From assembly GCF_001854405.1 (NCBI RefSeq), contig NZ_CP017718.1, positions 2,108,001-2,172,000 of the forward strand: a DNA stretch of 64,000 bases, read 5' to 3'. Within the stretch, counting starts at the first letter, position 1. Each line of letters begins with the position of its first letter. Shown here piece after piece: positions 26,975-35,347 of the stretch. The DNA comes from Hyphomonas sp. Mor2 (lineage in GTDB: Bacteria > Pseudomonadota > Alphaproteobacteria > Caulobacterales > Hyphomonadaceae). A program made the position numbers and the translations under genes. Under the pieces are notes generated by a model that did not search any database, was not told the origin of the DNA, and worked only from the letters and a program-made list of their open reading frames with translations.

Positions 26975-27865
26975 ATGAGCGAAGCGATCGAGCCCCAGTC
27001 CGCCGGTTGGCGCATGAAAGTGGCAGTGTTTGCGCTGTGCGCGTCCATTTTCACGATTCTCTGGTTCGCCGTTGCGGCGCTTGGCACAAAATGGGGCTGG
27101 TGGCCCTGGCAAGTGGGTCTCGGACAGATGACAATCGGAGTCGGCCCGCGTATCGCGCTCGCCGCCGTTGTCGTTTCGCTGGCGGCACAGGTCATTGCCC
27201 TGATCAAGGCGCCGCGCAAGCAAGCTTTCATTCTGGCGCTCGTGGCAACTTTGATCGCCGCGTTCACCTTGTTCCGCCTGGCCGGGATGGGGGCTCAGGC
27301 GGCTGCTCTACCGCCACTGCATGATATTCAGACCGACTGGTCCGACCCCATTCAATTCAGCGAAACCCTCATGACCGCCCGCGCCGACCAGGGTGAGACC
27401 AATCCCGTTCTGGATGCGCCCACGGTGCCCGACTATGCAGAAGCGCGCTGGCCCGGCACAGCTGGCCGTCTGGTTTCGGAACTCCAGGAAGAAGCCGAGC
27501 GCGCCGAAGGCTCGAGAGGCACGGTCTATCCGACCCTGCAATCGATCTATTTCGATCAATCGCCCGACGATGTCGCAGAACTGGTCGAGCGGACCATGCG
27601 CAAGCGTGGCTGGAAGATCGTCACCCCGGCGCCTGTGAATGGCAATACCGGCGACGACGTTCTGGTCGAGGCGACACACACGTCCGGCTGGTTCGGCTTC
27701 AAGGATGATGTGGTCGTACGGGTTCAGCCGGGAGACGGTCATACCAAGCTGGATATCAGATCCACCAGCCGGGTCGGCCTGTCCGACCTCGGCGCGAACG
27801 CCAAACGCGTTTACGGCCTGATGATTGAGCTTGAGGATCGCGGCGCCGGCCGCCGCGCGCCTTAA
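26975..27865 (+). CDS. DUF1499 family membrane protein
   Basis: The ATG at 26975 follows a GAGGAG ribosome site; the open frame upstream overlaps the lipoprotein gene. The 296-residue protein has three hydrophobic segments in residues 12-105 and a C-terminal DUF1499 domain (about 170-290), recognised by DVLVEATHTSGWFGFKDD and LDIRSTSRVGLSDLGANA. DUF1499 proteins are widespread in alphaproteobacteria and have no known function. Confidence 0.85.
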   Translation: MSEAIEPQSAGWRMKVAVFALCASIFTILWFAVAALGTKWGWWPWQVGLGQMTIGVGPRIALAAVVVSLAAQVIALIKAPRKQAFILALVATLIAAFTLFRLAGMGAQAAALPPLHDIQTDWSDPIQFSETLMTARADQGETNPVLDAPTVPDYAEARWPGTAGRLVSELQEEAERAEGSRGTVYPTLQSIYFDQSPDDVAELVERTMRKRGWKIVTPAPVNGNTGDDVLVEATHTSGWFGFKDDVVVRVQPGDGHTKLDIRSTSRVGLSDLGANAKRVYGLMIELEDRGAGRRAP

Positions 27866-27894
27866 CGTCTTTCCTTGGCAGCAGAACGAGTATT

Positions 27895-27936
27895 CTCGAC
27901 CGCCATGGATCCTGACGTTCGTCAGGTAAACGGGGT
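27895..27936 (-). repeat. Type R repeat, truncated copy
   Basis: The stretch CTCGACCGCCATGGATCCTGACG-TT-CGTCAGGTAAACGGG matches the end of the 28130-28213 copy but lacks the rest of the hairpin and the GCCAAC/GTTGGC palindrome. A short remnant, CCTTGGCA, lies about 15 bp before it. Confidence 0.65.
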
Positions 27937-27949
27937 TCGAGTTTAGGTC

Positions 27950-28093
27950 CTGCCCCCTCCCTCACGCTCTACCCAACTTGATTGGGCAGCCCATCACCCG
28001 AACGCACACCAAGGATCGGGAGCGATAAGGCTGCTGCCGTCCGCGGCTGGAACACGTATTGCTGGGCCCCACGATCAAGCCGTGGGGAACGTT
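27950..28093 (+). repeat. Mosaic palindromic repeat, type E copy 3
   Basis: The modules are CCCAA/TTGGG (27973-27987) with GCCCATCAC after it, AGGATCGGGAGCGAT (28012-28026), and CCCCACG/CGTGGGG (28066-28087) after TGCTGG. It is the same order and orientation as copy 1 and lies in a convergent intergenic region. Confidence 0.75.
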
Positions 28094-28129
28094 GTCGGAG
28101 AGATTGGAAACGATCGACGCCCCTGACCC

Positions 28130-28213
28130 GCCTTGCCAACGAAAGTTGGCACCCATGGCGGCTGGATGAAAATTCTCGACCGCCACAGATCCTGACATTC
28201 GTCAGGTAAACGG
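28130..28213 (-). repeat. Palindromic repeat, type R copy (inverted)
   Basis: In minus orientation it contains the TGACGAATGTCA palindrome, GTGGCGGTCGAG paired with AGCCGCCATGG, and GCCAAC/GTTGGC, in the same order as the copies at 15889 and 63513. It directly follows the type E copy. Confidence 0.75.
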
Positions 28214-28237
28214 GCGTCTCTCCAGCCGGGCGAAGCG

Positions 28238-29149
28238 CTAGGCGTCCACCTTGGTCAGACGAAACTCGCTCTGCACGACAGGGCGGGCATCGCTGGCCGT
28301 GACGCGGCCTTCGTCGATCAGCTTGAACATGTGTCCGAGAAGGCTCAGGCAGGCCGCTGGGAACAGACGATCTTCCAGTCCGACATACATGGTCTTGACC
28401 ATTTCCGGGATCGACGTGACGCCTGTTTTCATCTGGGCGATCACCCCGTCTTCGCGCTCCTGACGGTGCAGGCGATAGGCCTGGATGAACTCTTTCACAA
28501 AGGCCTTGCCTTCGATCGGTGAGCCATGCGTCGGCCAAAGGATGTCAAAGTCCCGCGCTTCGATCTTGTCGAGGCTCTTGAAATAGTCCGCCATGTTGCC
28601 GTCGGGCGGCGCCACGATCGTGGTGGACCAGCCCATGATATGGTCGCCGGTCAGACAGGCATTCTCTTCCTTCAGGGCGAAGCAGAGATGGTTGGTCGTG
28701 TGACCCGGTGTTTCAATCGTTTCCAGCGTCCAGCCCGGGCCTTCGAACAGGTCGCCGTCCTGGGTGCACTCGTCTGGCGAGAAGCCAGGATCGTCTTCAC
28801 TGCCGAGTTCGCCCTTGGCCGTCGGTTCGCCGCAGCCCTTGGCGTAGACTTGGCAACCAGCCCAATCGGCCAACGGCTTGGCCAGCGGAGAGTGGTCCGA
28901 GTGGCCATGCGAGACGAGCACGTATTTCACCGTTTCGCCTTCAAGCGCGGCTTTCAGCGCTTCGAAATGTGCTTCATCGTGTGGACCGGGATCGATCACA
29001 GCGACTTCGCCATGGCCGATAATATAGACGCCGGTTCCAACATAGGTGAACGGACCAGGATTGTTGGCGACGACGCGCCGGATCAGCGGAGAGACTTGCT
29101 CCACCTTTCCATATTCAAATTCAATTTCACGCACAAAAGGGATGGCCAT
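28238..29149 (-). CDS. Metallo-beta-lactamase fold hydrolase (LACTB2-like)
   Basis: The 303-residue protein has the metal-binding motif SHGHSDHSP (about residues 79-87), CLTGDHIMGWS and THGSPIEG, and a C-terminal helical extension of the winged-helix type found in LACTB2-like proteins. It should bind two zinc ions in the cytoplasm. Substrate is unknown; related proteins cleave RNA or thioesters. Confidence 0.85.
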   Translation of the reverse strand: MAIPFVREIEFEYGKVEQVSPLIRRVVANNPGPFTYVGTGVYIIGHGEVAVIDPGPHDEAHFEALKAALEGETVKYVLVSHGHSDHSPLAKPLADWAGCQVYAKGCGEPTAKGELGSEDDPGFSPDECTQDGDLFEGPGWTLETIETPGHTTNHLCFALKEENACLTGDHIMGWSTTIVAPPDGNMADYFKSLDKIEARDFDILWPTHGSPIEGKAFVKEFIQAYRLHRQEREDGVIAQMKTGVTSIPEMVKTMYVGLEDRLFPAACLSLLGHMFKLIDEGRVTASDARPVVQSEFRLTKVDA

Positions 29150-29221
29150 GGGAGTTCGCTGTCTTTTTTTCTTCTAAATGTCTTCTGGGACGTCGTGCCC
29201 TGATTTTGCAAGTCCGGCAAA

Positions 29222-30154
29222 CTACCTACGTTTCGGCGCAAACGCTGCGACAAAGGCCTTCGCCATGCGGCGGGTCGATTTCAGCTTGTCCCCAAGCTTC
29301 AGAGCCACGGGCGGGCCCATGTCGGTTTTGTTCGCGTCGACAATGTAGATCTTGCCGGACGCGTTATCGCGTAGCACGTCCACACCGCCCCATTCCAGAC
29401 CGATCTCTTCAGCAAATCGTGAGATCACGCGAATTTCATCTTCCGTGTAGGTGTTCTGCGGCGTGTCGAGCAGGACTTCGGCATTCTCATTGAGGAACCG
29501 GCGCCCGATCGGACGGCGCTTGCGGAATACGACGGCGGGCTCGCCGCCACAAATGCAGCACCGCAGATCCTCGATCAGGCCGCCCGGAATCTCATTGTCG
29601 ACCAGCACCTGATAGGTCTTGTCTTCCTGTGGCTCAATCGGCCCTTCGAGAATTCGACCATCATGGCAGGCATTCTTTTCCGACTTCTCCACCATGGTGC
29701 CGGTAAAGGTCCGCGGATCGACGGCCAGATTATAGCCTGCGGCCCGTTCAAACGCCGCCGCGACATTCGATTTGGAAATATCGGTACAGCCGAAATTGAC
29801 CAGTTTCGCACCGGGCTTGGTCTTTGGCGGCTCGTGATTGGCTTCGGTCGAATCGTCAAACTGGAAGACAATGTCCGCCACGCTGGTATCTGAGATCAGT
29901 TTCGCGCCTGAGGCATGCATGACCGGCCAGATAAAATACCAGGGCCGCGGCTTTTCAGGATAGAAGGCAATGGTCGGACGCTTGTGTCCGGTGACCCGGC
30001 GCCAGCTGCGCCAGGACTGGGCCAGCGTGTAAAAGGTCAACCAGGTGAAGATATCATTCGCGAGTTCGCGGGTCGCGGGCACGCGATGACCGGTCTTTTT
30101 GACCAGCCACGCGCCGTCTTCATATTTAAAGTCTGTCAGCCAGTTTCGCGACAT
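29222..30154 (-). CDS. ATP-grasp-like protein, substrate unknown
   Basis: This 310-residue protein shows a C-terminal half like ATP-grasp ligases: EWGGVDVLRDNASGKIYIVDANKT (near residues 253-276) contains the metal- and ATP-binding D...E/D-x-N pattern, and VLVDNEIPGG precedes a CxxCGG-type loop (LRCCICGG, about 199-206). The N-terminal half, with conserved tryptophans and FYPEKPRPWY, is unfamiliar. It may ligate a small acid to an amine, but nothing identifies the substrate. It lies 72 bp from the neighbouring MBL gene on the same strand. Confidence 0.65.
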   Translation of the reverse strand: MSRNWLTDFKYEDGAWLVKKTGHRVPATRELANDIFTWLTFYTLAQSWRSWRRVTGHKRPTIAFYPEKPRPWYFIWPVMHASGAKLISDTSVADIVFQFDDSTEANHEPPKTKPGAKLVNFGCTDISKSNVAAAFERAAGYNLAVDPRTFTGTMVEKSEKNACHDGRILEGPIEPQEDKTYQVLVDNEIPGGLIEDLRCCICGGEPAVVFRKRRPIGRRFLNENAEVLLDTPQNTYTEDEIRVISRFAEEIGLEWGGVDVLRDNASGKIYIVDANKTDMGPPVALKLGDKLKSTRRMAKAFVAAFAPKRR

Positions 30155-30274
30155 ACTTTACTCCTTAGGCCTTCGCAGCGGCCTTTTATGGTGAATTCGC
30201 ATTTTGTGAAGACGCTAGCAAGCTCTTTCGGACACTTGAAGTGAATAAATGCTCACAAAGAATTGAGCCTCCCG

Positions 30275-30685
30275 TTACAGAAGTGGCCTGAGGGCAGAGA
30301 GGTCATAGCCCGCCCCTGCTGCAGCATTGACCACTTCGTCGCCCATGCCCTGCCCGCCATGTGTCAGCGCCCAGGCTGTGATCGAACGCGTGCCAGTCCG
30401 GCAATAGGCGAGGACCGGAGACGGCGCTTCCGCCAGCGCTGCACCGAATCGCTCGAGAATGTCGGGCGTCGGCGCCCCGGCAAATGGGATCGCGACGAAC
30501 ACGAGTCCCAGAGCTTCAGCCTTGGCTCGAATCGCGCCCATGCGGGGTTGATCGATCCCGCCCTCACCGTCCGGTCGGTTGGCGATCAGGGTCTTGTATC
30601 CGGCATCGACAATCGCCTGCACATCGCTTTCGTCAATTTGCGGCGCGACGGCGAACCCGTCGGTGACTTTGCGGATATCAGCCAT
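30275..30685 (-). CDS. TIGR01244/DUF442 family phosphatase or sulfurtransferase-like protein
   Basis: I start at the ATG at 30685 (136 residues); an upstream extension is not family-like. It matches the DUF442 group, with LIANRPDGE near 33-41 and the Cys-x5-Arg loop as YCRTGTRS near 94-101. This is the active-site shape of cysteine phosphatases and sulfurtransferases. Related domains are fused to Blh, linked to sulfide oxidation, in other alphaproteobacteria. Here it stands alone and diverges from oppB. Confidence 0.82.
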   Translation of the reverse strand: MADIRKVTDGFAVAPQIDESDVQAIVDAGYKTLIANRPDGEGGIDQPRMGAIRAKAEALGLVFVAIPFAGAPTPDILERFGAALAEAPSPVLAYCRTGTRSITAWALTHGGQGMGDEVVNAAAGAGYDLSALRPLL

Positions 30686-30810
30686 GGGAGGAGCTCCAGT
30701 GTAGATGGGCGTTGACTTTGCGTCGAAGGGCGTGAACGTAAGAAGTGTTGGCGGGGCTGCCAAGCCCTTCGTGTTGAATCTAATGCACATAGTTAGAGGG
30801 CGTCGAGACC

Positions 30811-31821
30811 GTGTCAGCTGTTCAGCGTATCGCTTCGCGCATTCCCTGGGCCTATACGGGACGTCGGCTCATCATCGCCATCCCGACTCTGCTCGTCATC
30901 ATCACCGTTGCCTTCTTCATGATGCGCATGGCGCCGGGTGGTCCATTCGATGGCGAGCGCAAACTGAACGCCGCGACAGAGGCCGCTCTGAACGCCAAGT
31001 TCGGGCTCGATAAACCGCTCTGGCAGCAATACACAGACTATCTCTGGGGCGTCGTGCAGCTCGATTTCGGGCCCAGCATGAAGACGCTCGGCAAGAGCGT
31101 GAATGATCTGATCATGGACGGCCTGCCGATCAGTCTGACCATTGGCTTCATGTCGATTGGCCTGGCCATTATTGTCGGCACAGCCATGGGGATCTTTGCC
31201 GGACTTCGGCAGAACACCGCAGGCGACTATTCTGTCATGGGCTTTGCCATGGCGGGGATCTCGATCCCAACCTTTGTCACCGGCCCGATCCTGATCCTCA
31301 TCTTCGCGCTGACCTTTGGCGTGTTCGCCGTGGGCGGTCTGGGCGACCCCTGTATCGCGGTGCTGCAGCCGAATGGAACCTGCCCCGTTATTCCGAGCTG
31401 GTTCTCGTTCGAGTATCTGTTCCTGCCGGTCATTACCCTTGCCCTGCCGCAGATTGCCATCATCTCGCGCCTGATGCGCGCCAGCGTGATCGAGACCATG
31501 CGCTCTGGCCATATCCGCACCGCCCGCGCCAAAGGCCTGTCAGAACGCGACGTCGTGATGAAACATGCCCTGCCGTCAGCCATCCTGCCGCTGGTCTCTT
31601 ATGTCGGCCCGGCCATGGCGCGCGTGATGACCGGCTCGCTGGTCATTGAACGCATTTTCGGTCTGCCCGGCATGGGCTCCTATTTTGTCGATGGCGCGAT
31701 TAATCGCGACTACACTTTGGTGATGGGCGCGCTGATCATCTACGCCACGCTGATCGTCCTGTTCAACTTGCTGGCCGACATCCTCTACGCCCTGCTGGAT
31801 CCAAAGGTGAAGTATGACTGA
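30811..31821 (+). CDS. Oligopeptide/dipeptide ABC transporter permease (OppB type)
   Basis: The protein (336 residues, GTG start) has six hydrophobic segments and the OppB/DppB pattern: FMMRMAPGGPF early, then the EAA-type loop RTARAKGLSERDVVMKHALPSA (about 232-253) that contacts the ATPase. It overlaps the oppC-like gene by eight bases. No binding protein or ATPase gene is adjacent on either side, so it must use partners encoded elsewhere. Confidence 0.9.
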   Translation: MSAVQRIASRIPWAYTGRRLIIAIPTLLVIITVAFFMMRMAPGGPFDGERKLNAATEAALNAKFGLDKPLWQQYTDYLWGVVQLDFGPSMKTLGKSVNDLIMDGLPISLTIGFMSIGLAIIVGTAMGIFAGLRQNTAGDYSVMGFAMAGISIPTFVTGPILILIFALTFGVFAVGGLGDPCIAVLQPNGTCPVIPSWFSFEYLFLPVITLALPQIAIISRLMRASVIETMRSGHIRTARAKGLSERDVVMKHALPSAILPLVSYVGPAMARVMTGSLVIERIFGLPGMGSYFVDGAINRDYTLVMGALIIYATLIVLFNLLADILYALLDPKVKYD

Positions 31822-32716
31822 TACGATGGACCTGACCGGCCGCAAGCAAGCGGTGGAAACCGCGATCCAGGGCGGACGCTCGCTCTGGGACGATGCCAAG
31901 GCCCGCCTGTTCCGCAACAAGGCGGCGGTGGCCTCCATGTGGATCCTCGGCATCATGGTGGCGATCGCCGTGCTCGGCCCGTTCTTCTGGGTGCATGACT
32001 ATCGAACCATTTCTGCCAATGTCGAGCTGCCGCCAACCTTCCAGAACCTGCATCTGCTGGGCACCGATACGCAAGGGCGAGACAGCCTCGCGCGTCTCAT
32101 GGTCGGCCTGCGCATATCGCTGGCGGTCGGCCTTGTGGCGACCATTGTCTCGCTGATCATCGGCGTCACCTGGGGCGCGGTGGCCGGCTTTGTCGGCGGG
32201 CGGGTCGACAATATCATGATGCGCTTCGTCGACGTCCTCTATGCGATGCCGTTCATTTTCTTCGTGATCCTGTTGCTGACAGTATTCGGTCGCAACATCA
32301 TCCTGATCTTTGCCGCCATTGGCGCGGTCGAATGGCTGACCATGAGCCGCATCGTGCGCGGCCAGACCCTGGCCCTGAAGAACATGGAATTCATCGAGGC
32401 GGCCCGCGCCACTGGCGTGCCCTTCTTCACCACCATTCGCCGCCACATCATTCCGAACGTGGTCGGCCCAGTGGCGGTCTATGTGACGCTGACCATTCCG
32501 GTCGTCATCCTGGCGGAGAGTTTCCTCTCCTTCCTTGGCCTCGGTGTGAACGAGCCGCTGACCTCGCTCGGTGTGCTGATCTCGGACGGCGCCAAGGAGA
32601 TGCAGGACAAGCCCTGGATGCTGCTCGCCCCGGCCCTGACCATGATGATCACGCTGCTCTGCCTGAACTTTATCGGCGACGGCCTGCGCGACGCCCTCGA
32701 CCCGAAAGAGCGTTAG
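31814..32716 (+). CDS. Oligopeptide/dipeptide ABC transporter permease (OppC type)
   Basis: The 300-residue protein has an N-terminal OppC domain, then six hydrophobic segments with HLLGTDTQGRDSLARL (about 79-94), the standard OppC motif, and the EAA loop FIEAARATGVPFFTTIRRHIIP. It is coupled to the OppB-type gene by overlap. Its end overlaps the convergent argD end by four bases. It is part of a two-gene unit without oppA, oppD or oppF. Confidence 0.9.
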   Translation: MTDTMDLTGRKQAVETAIQGGRSLWDDAKARLFRNKAAVASMWILGIMVAIAVLGPFFWVHDYRTISANVELPPTFQNLHLLGTDTQGRDSLARLMVGLRISLAVGLVATIVSLIIGVTWGAVAGFVGGRVDNIMMRFVDVLYAMPFIFFVILLLTVFGRNIILIFAAIGAVEWLTMSRIVRGQTLALKNMEFIEAARATGVPFFTTIRRHIIPNVVGPVAVYVTLTIPVVILAESFLSFLGLGVNEPLTSLGVLISDGAKEMQDKPWMLLAPALTMMITLLCLNFIGDGLRDALDPKER

Positions 32717-33906
32717 GTCGCCACTTCCCAGCTGCCGAGCGCCTCGTCCATGACGGATACCGCTTCGCGGACGTCGGCGTCTTCGATCACCAGCGGGGGC
32801 GCCAGGCGCAGGACATTATTGCCCGCCACGCCGACCAGCAGGCCGCGATCGCGACAGGCATTCTGCACCGGCTTGGGCAGCGCTTTCAGCTGCAGACCAA
32901 CCAGCAGGCCCTTGCCGGTGACGCCAACGACCTTGTCCGGATGGCTGTCGGCGAGGGATTTCAGCCCCTGCACGACCGTGCCGGAAACGCGGCGGACATT
33001 GGCCAGGAAATCCTCATCGGCGATAATGTCCCAGACCACATTGCCGACGGCCATGGCCAGCGGGTTGCCGCCATAGGTCGAGCCATGGCTGCCCGGTTGC
33101 ATGACGCTGCCAGCCGCTTCCGTGGTCAGGCAGGCGCCGAACGGGAAGCCGCCGCCCACACCTTTGGCCACACACATAATGTCCGGTTCGGCATCGGTGG
33201 CCCATTCATGCGCGAACAGCTGCCCGGTCCGCCCCATGCCGCATTGAACTTCGTCATAGATCAGCAGCGCGCCGCGCTCATCGCACAGCTTGCGGAGCTC
33301 GGTCAGGCAACTCTCCGGAATCGCCCGCACGCCGCCTTCGCCCTGGACGGGCTCCACCAGAATCGCGGCGGTCTTGTCTGTCACCGCCTTGTCCAGTGCC
33401 TCATGGTCGCCAAACTCGACTTGCGTGAAGCCCGGCAGCGCCGGGCCGAACCCTTCGAGATATTTTGGATTGCCACCCGCATTGATAGCGCCGAGCGAGC
33501 GGCCATGAAAGGCGCCGCTAAAGGTCACGATCTCGTAGCGATCTTCATCGCCATTGGCCCAATGATATTTCCGCGCGGTCTTCAGCGCGCACTCGATCGC
33601 CTCGGTGCCGGAATTGGTGAAGAAGACGCGGTCGGCAAATGGCAGGCGTTCGCACATCTTGCGGGCCAGCTCTTCGCCCGCTGGAACCCGAAACATGTTG
33701 GACGTGTGCCACAGCTTTGCGGCCTGGCTCTGAAGCGCATCGACCATGGCCGGGTGCGAGTGACCGAGCGCGCTGACCGCAATGCCCGCCACGAAGTCCA
33801 GATAGGATTTGCCGTCTTCGGTGATCAGGCGGACGCCTTCTCCACGTTCGAACGCTTCTTCCGGCGGACGATAGACCGGCATGATGTGCTGACGCGGATC
33901 GGACAT
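32713..33906 (-). CDS. argD: Acetylornithine aminotransferase
   Basis: This class III PLP transaminase (397 residues) converts N-acetylglutamate semialdehyde to N-acetylornithine in arginine synthesis. It opens with the family stretch YLDFVAGIAVSALGHSHP, has TNSGTEAIECALK, YDEVQCGMGRTG and the PLP lysine in CVAKGVGGGFPFGA near residue 244, and STYGGNPLA. ArgD and ArgC share the pathway but their genes lie 20 kb apart. A related omega-transaminase specificity cannot be excluded. Confidence 0.9.
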   Translation of the reverse strand: MSDPRQHIMPVYRPPEEAFERGEGVRLITEDGKSYLDFVAGIAVSALGHSHPAMVDALQSQAAKLWHTSNMFRVPAGEELARKMCERLPFADRVFFTNSGTEAIECALKTARKYHWANGDEDRYEIVTFSGAFHGRSLGAINAGGNPKYLEGFGPALPGFTQVEFGDHEALDKAVTDKTAAILVEPVQGEGGVRAIPESCLTELRKLCDERGALLIYDEVQCGMGRTGQLFAHEWATDAEPDIMCVAKGVGGGFPFGACLTTEAAGSVMQPGSHGSTYGGNPLAMAVGNVVWDIIADEDFLANVRRVSGTVVQGLKSLADSHPDKVVGVTGKGLLVGLQLKALPKPVQNACRDRGLLVGVAGNNVLRLAPPLVIEDADVREAVSVMDEALGSWEVAT

Positions 33907-34115
33907 TGAATTCTCCTGTCTGGGACTGATTTTGACTTGGCTTTGCCCTCTGGCGCACGCTTGGCCAGCCTCTGACTGAAAGTCAACACATGGCGTGTCC
34001 GAGGCATGAATCTATTCAGCGCGTTACAAATGAGACAAAATCATTCCACGGAGCGGATTATCCGCACACGAATTTTCCTTACAAAACTTTCAGGTGACAA
34101 ATTCGGATTCCGCTA

Positions 34116-34143
34116 TTGACGAAAAACGATAAACAGTTATTGT
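34116..34143 (+). promoter_or_regulatory. Possible sigma-70 promoter
   Basis: TTGACG at 34116 and TATTGT at 34138 are 16 bp apart in an AT-rich stretch. It would begin transcription at about 34150 and could drive a short RNA. No nearby reading frame starts correctly from it. Confidence 0.35.
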
Positions 34144-34149
34144 TTTTCA

Positions 34150-34264
34150 ATAATAAATGACTTGGCGGTTTCTCTCAATTCCTCTCTCCCCCCTGAGCGT
34201 CGCTAGGTTGATAAATCTCACTCCAATCATCTTGGCGGCTCCCAATAGGGGGTCGTTTCTTTTT
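34150..34264 (+). ncRNA. Candidate small RNA (promoter to hairpin plus T run)
   Basis: A putative transcript of about 115 nt runs from the promoter above to GGCGGCTCCC-AATA-GGGGGTCG followed by TTTCTTTTT at 34234-34264, a terminator-like end. It includes a C-rich loop CCTCTCTCCCCCCTGAG at 34182-34198, the kind of anti-ribosome-site sequence seen in some alphaproteobacterial sRNAs. There is no family match by eye and no expression evidence, so it is only a candidate. Confidence 0.3.
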
Positions 34265-34303
34265 GGGGAATCTGTAGAGCGTGCAGCGCTCTGAGAGAGG
34301 CAA

Positions 34304-34333
34304 AGAAAAAAGGCGCGACCGATTGGTCACGCC
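34304..34333 (-). terminator. Intrinsic terminator downstream of hisG
   Basis: On the minus strand GGCGTGACC-AATC-GGTCGCGCC (one mismatch) is followed by TTTTTTC. It ends the hisS-hisZ-hisG transcript, about 80 bp past the hisG stop. Confidence 0.75.
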
Positions 34334-34411
34334 CGTAAAAGTGATTGCAGCGTTTCCTCCCAGAAACTTGCAAATCCTGTATCGCCATAATGTCGCAGGT
34401 CGTCAAGCAGT

Positions 34412-35347
34412 TTATGACACCTTCTTAACAAAATTTTCGAAGACCTCGTTCTCGGGTGCGAACACTTGATCCACTGTTGTAATCGCAACAGTTCCAGCCC
34501 CTCGCTCGGACAGCTGGCGCGCGGCGTCCCGGGCCGATGATGCCGGGCTCAAGGCGGCGCGATCATTGAGCGGTGTCAGCCCCAGAGCGACCATTTCAGA
34601 CTCTCCCAGAGCGTTCGACAATTCCAGGCGAGACAGTTTTTGCGCGCGCGCGGTAGCTGCGACGCCGTCGAGCAGCGTTCGCATGGGCGCGAGTGATTCG
34701 TCCGACCATGTTGCTTTCAACGAGGCGGTCAGCGCCGCCTGACTCTTCAGAATCACCCCGTCCTGCAGAATCTTCAGATCGTTTGCTTTCAGCGTCGCGC
34801 CTGTGGACGTGATGTCGACAATGACTTCCGCCGACCCGGCCGCCGGAGCCGCTTCAGTTGCGCCAGCACTCTCGACCAGGCGGTACTCACCGACCGCACG
34901 CTCGGCAAAGAAGCGACGCGTCAGATTGAGATATTTTGTGGCCACCCGCATCCGTCGCCCGTGCCGCTCCCGGAACAAGGCCCCGGCCGCTTCCAGATCG
35001 GCCATGGTCTCCACATCGAGCCAGGCGGCCGGCACGGCGACAATGACGTCGGCGCCGCCAAAACCAAGTCGGTGCAGACCGTGAAACTCGGTCTGCAGAG
35101 CGCTGGACAGATCATGCAGCAAATCCTCACCCGTAATGCCGAGATGGATCTGCCCCTCAATCAGGCCAGTGGCGATCTCGCGCGCCGACAGCAGCATGAC
35201 ATCCACCTCGGCCAGCCCGCTCAACTCGGCGCTGTAGCCGCGCCCGCCGCCTTTCTGGCGCAGCTTGAAGCCGCTTCGGGCGAACCAGTCTTCGGATTTT
35301 TCCTTCAGCCGCCCCTTGGACGGAATGGCAATCGACAGGCGTGTCAT
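34412..35347 (-). CDS. hisG: ATP phosphoribosyltransferase, catalytic subunit (long)
   Basis: HisG joins ATP and PRPP in the first step of histidine synthesis. I start at the ATG at 35347, which overlaps the hisZ stop (ATGA), giving 311 residues. The core shows IPSKGRLKEKSEDWF, LGITGEDLL and the PRPP loop IVDITSTGATLKAN (about 171-184). About 110 residues follow the catalytic part, longer than the short HisG that usually needs HisZ, yet a HisZ gene lies next door. Its C-terminus does not look like the ACT-type domain of long HisG. Confidence 0.9.
   Translation of the reverse strand: MTRLSIAIPSKGRLKEKSEDWFARSGFKLRQKGGGRGYSAELSGLAEVDVMLLSAREIATGLIEGQIHLGITGEDLLHDLSSALQTEFHGLHRLGFGGADVIVAVPAAWLDVETMADLEAAGALFRERHGRRMRVATKYLNLTRRFFAERAVGEYRLVESAGATEAAPAAGSAEVIVDITSTGATLKANDLKILQDGVILKSQAALTASLKATWSDESLAPMRTLLDGVAATARAQKLSRLELSNALGESEMVALGLTPLNDRAALSPASSARDAARQLSERGAGTVAITTVDQVFAPENEVFENFVKKVS

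Noticed and set aside
27866-28237. Repeat cluster as a CRISPR array
   Set aside because: Units are unlike one another, without regular spacers, and no cas gene is near.
34281-34469. 62-codon plus-strand frame in the argD-hisG gap
   Set aside because: It overlaps the hisG terminator and the end of hisG and has no protein features.
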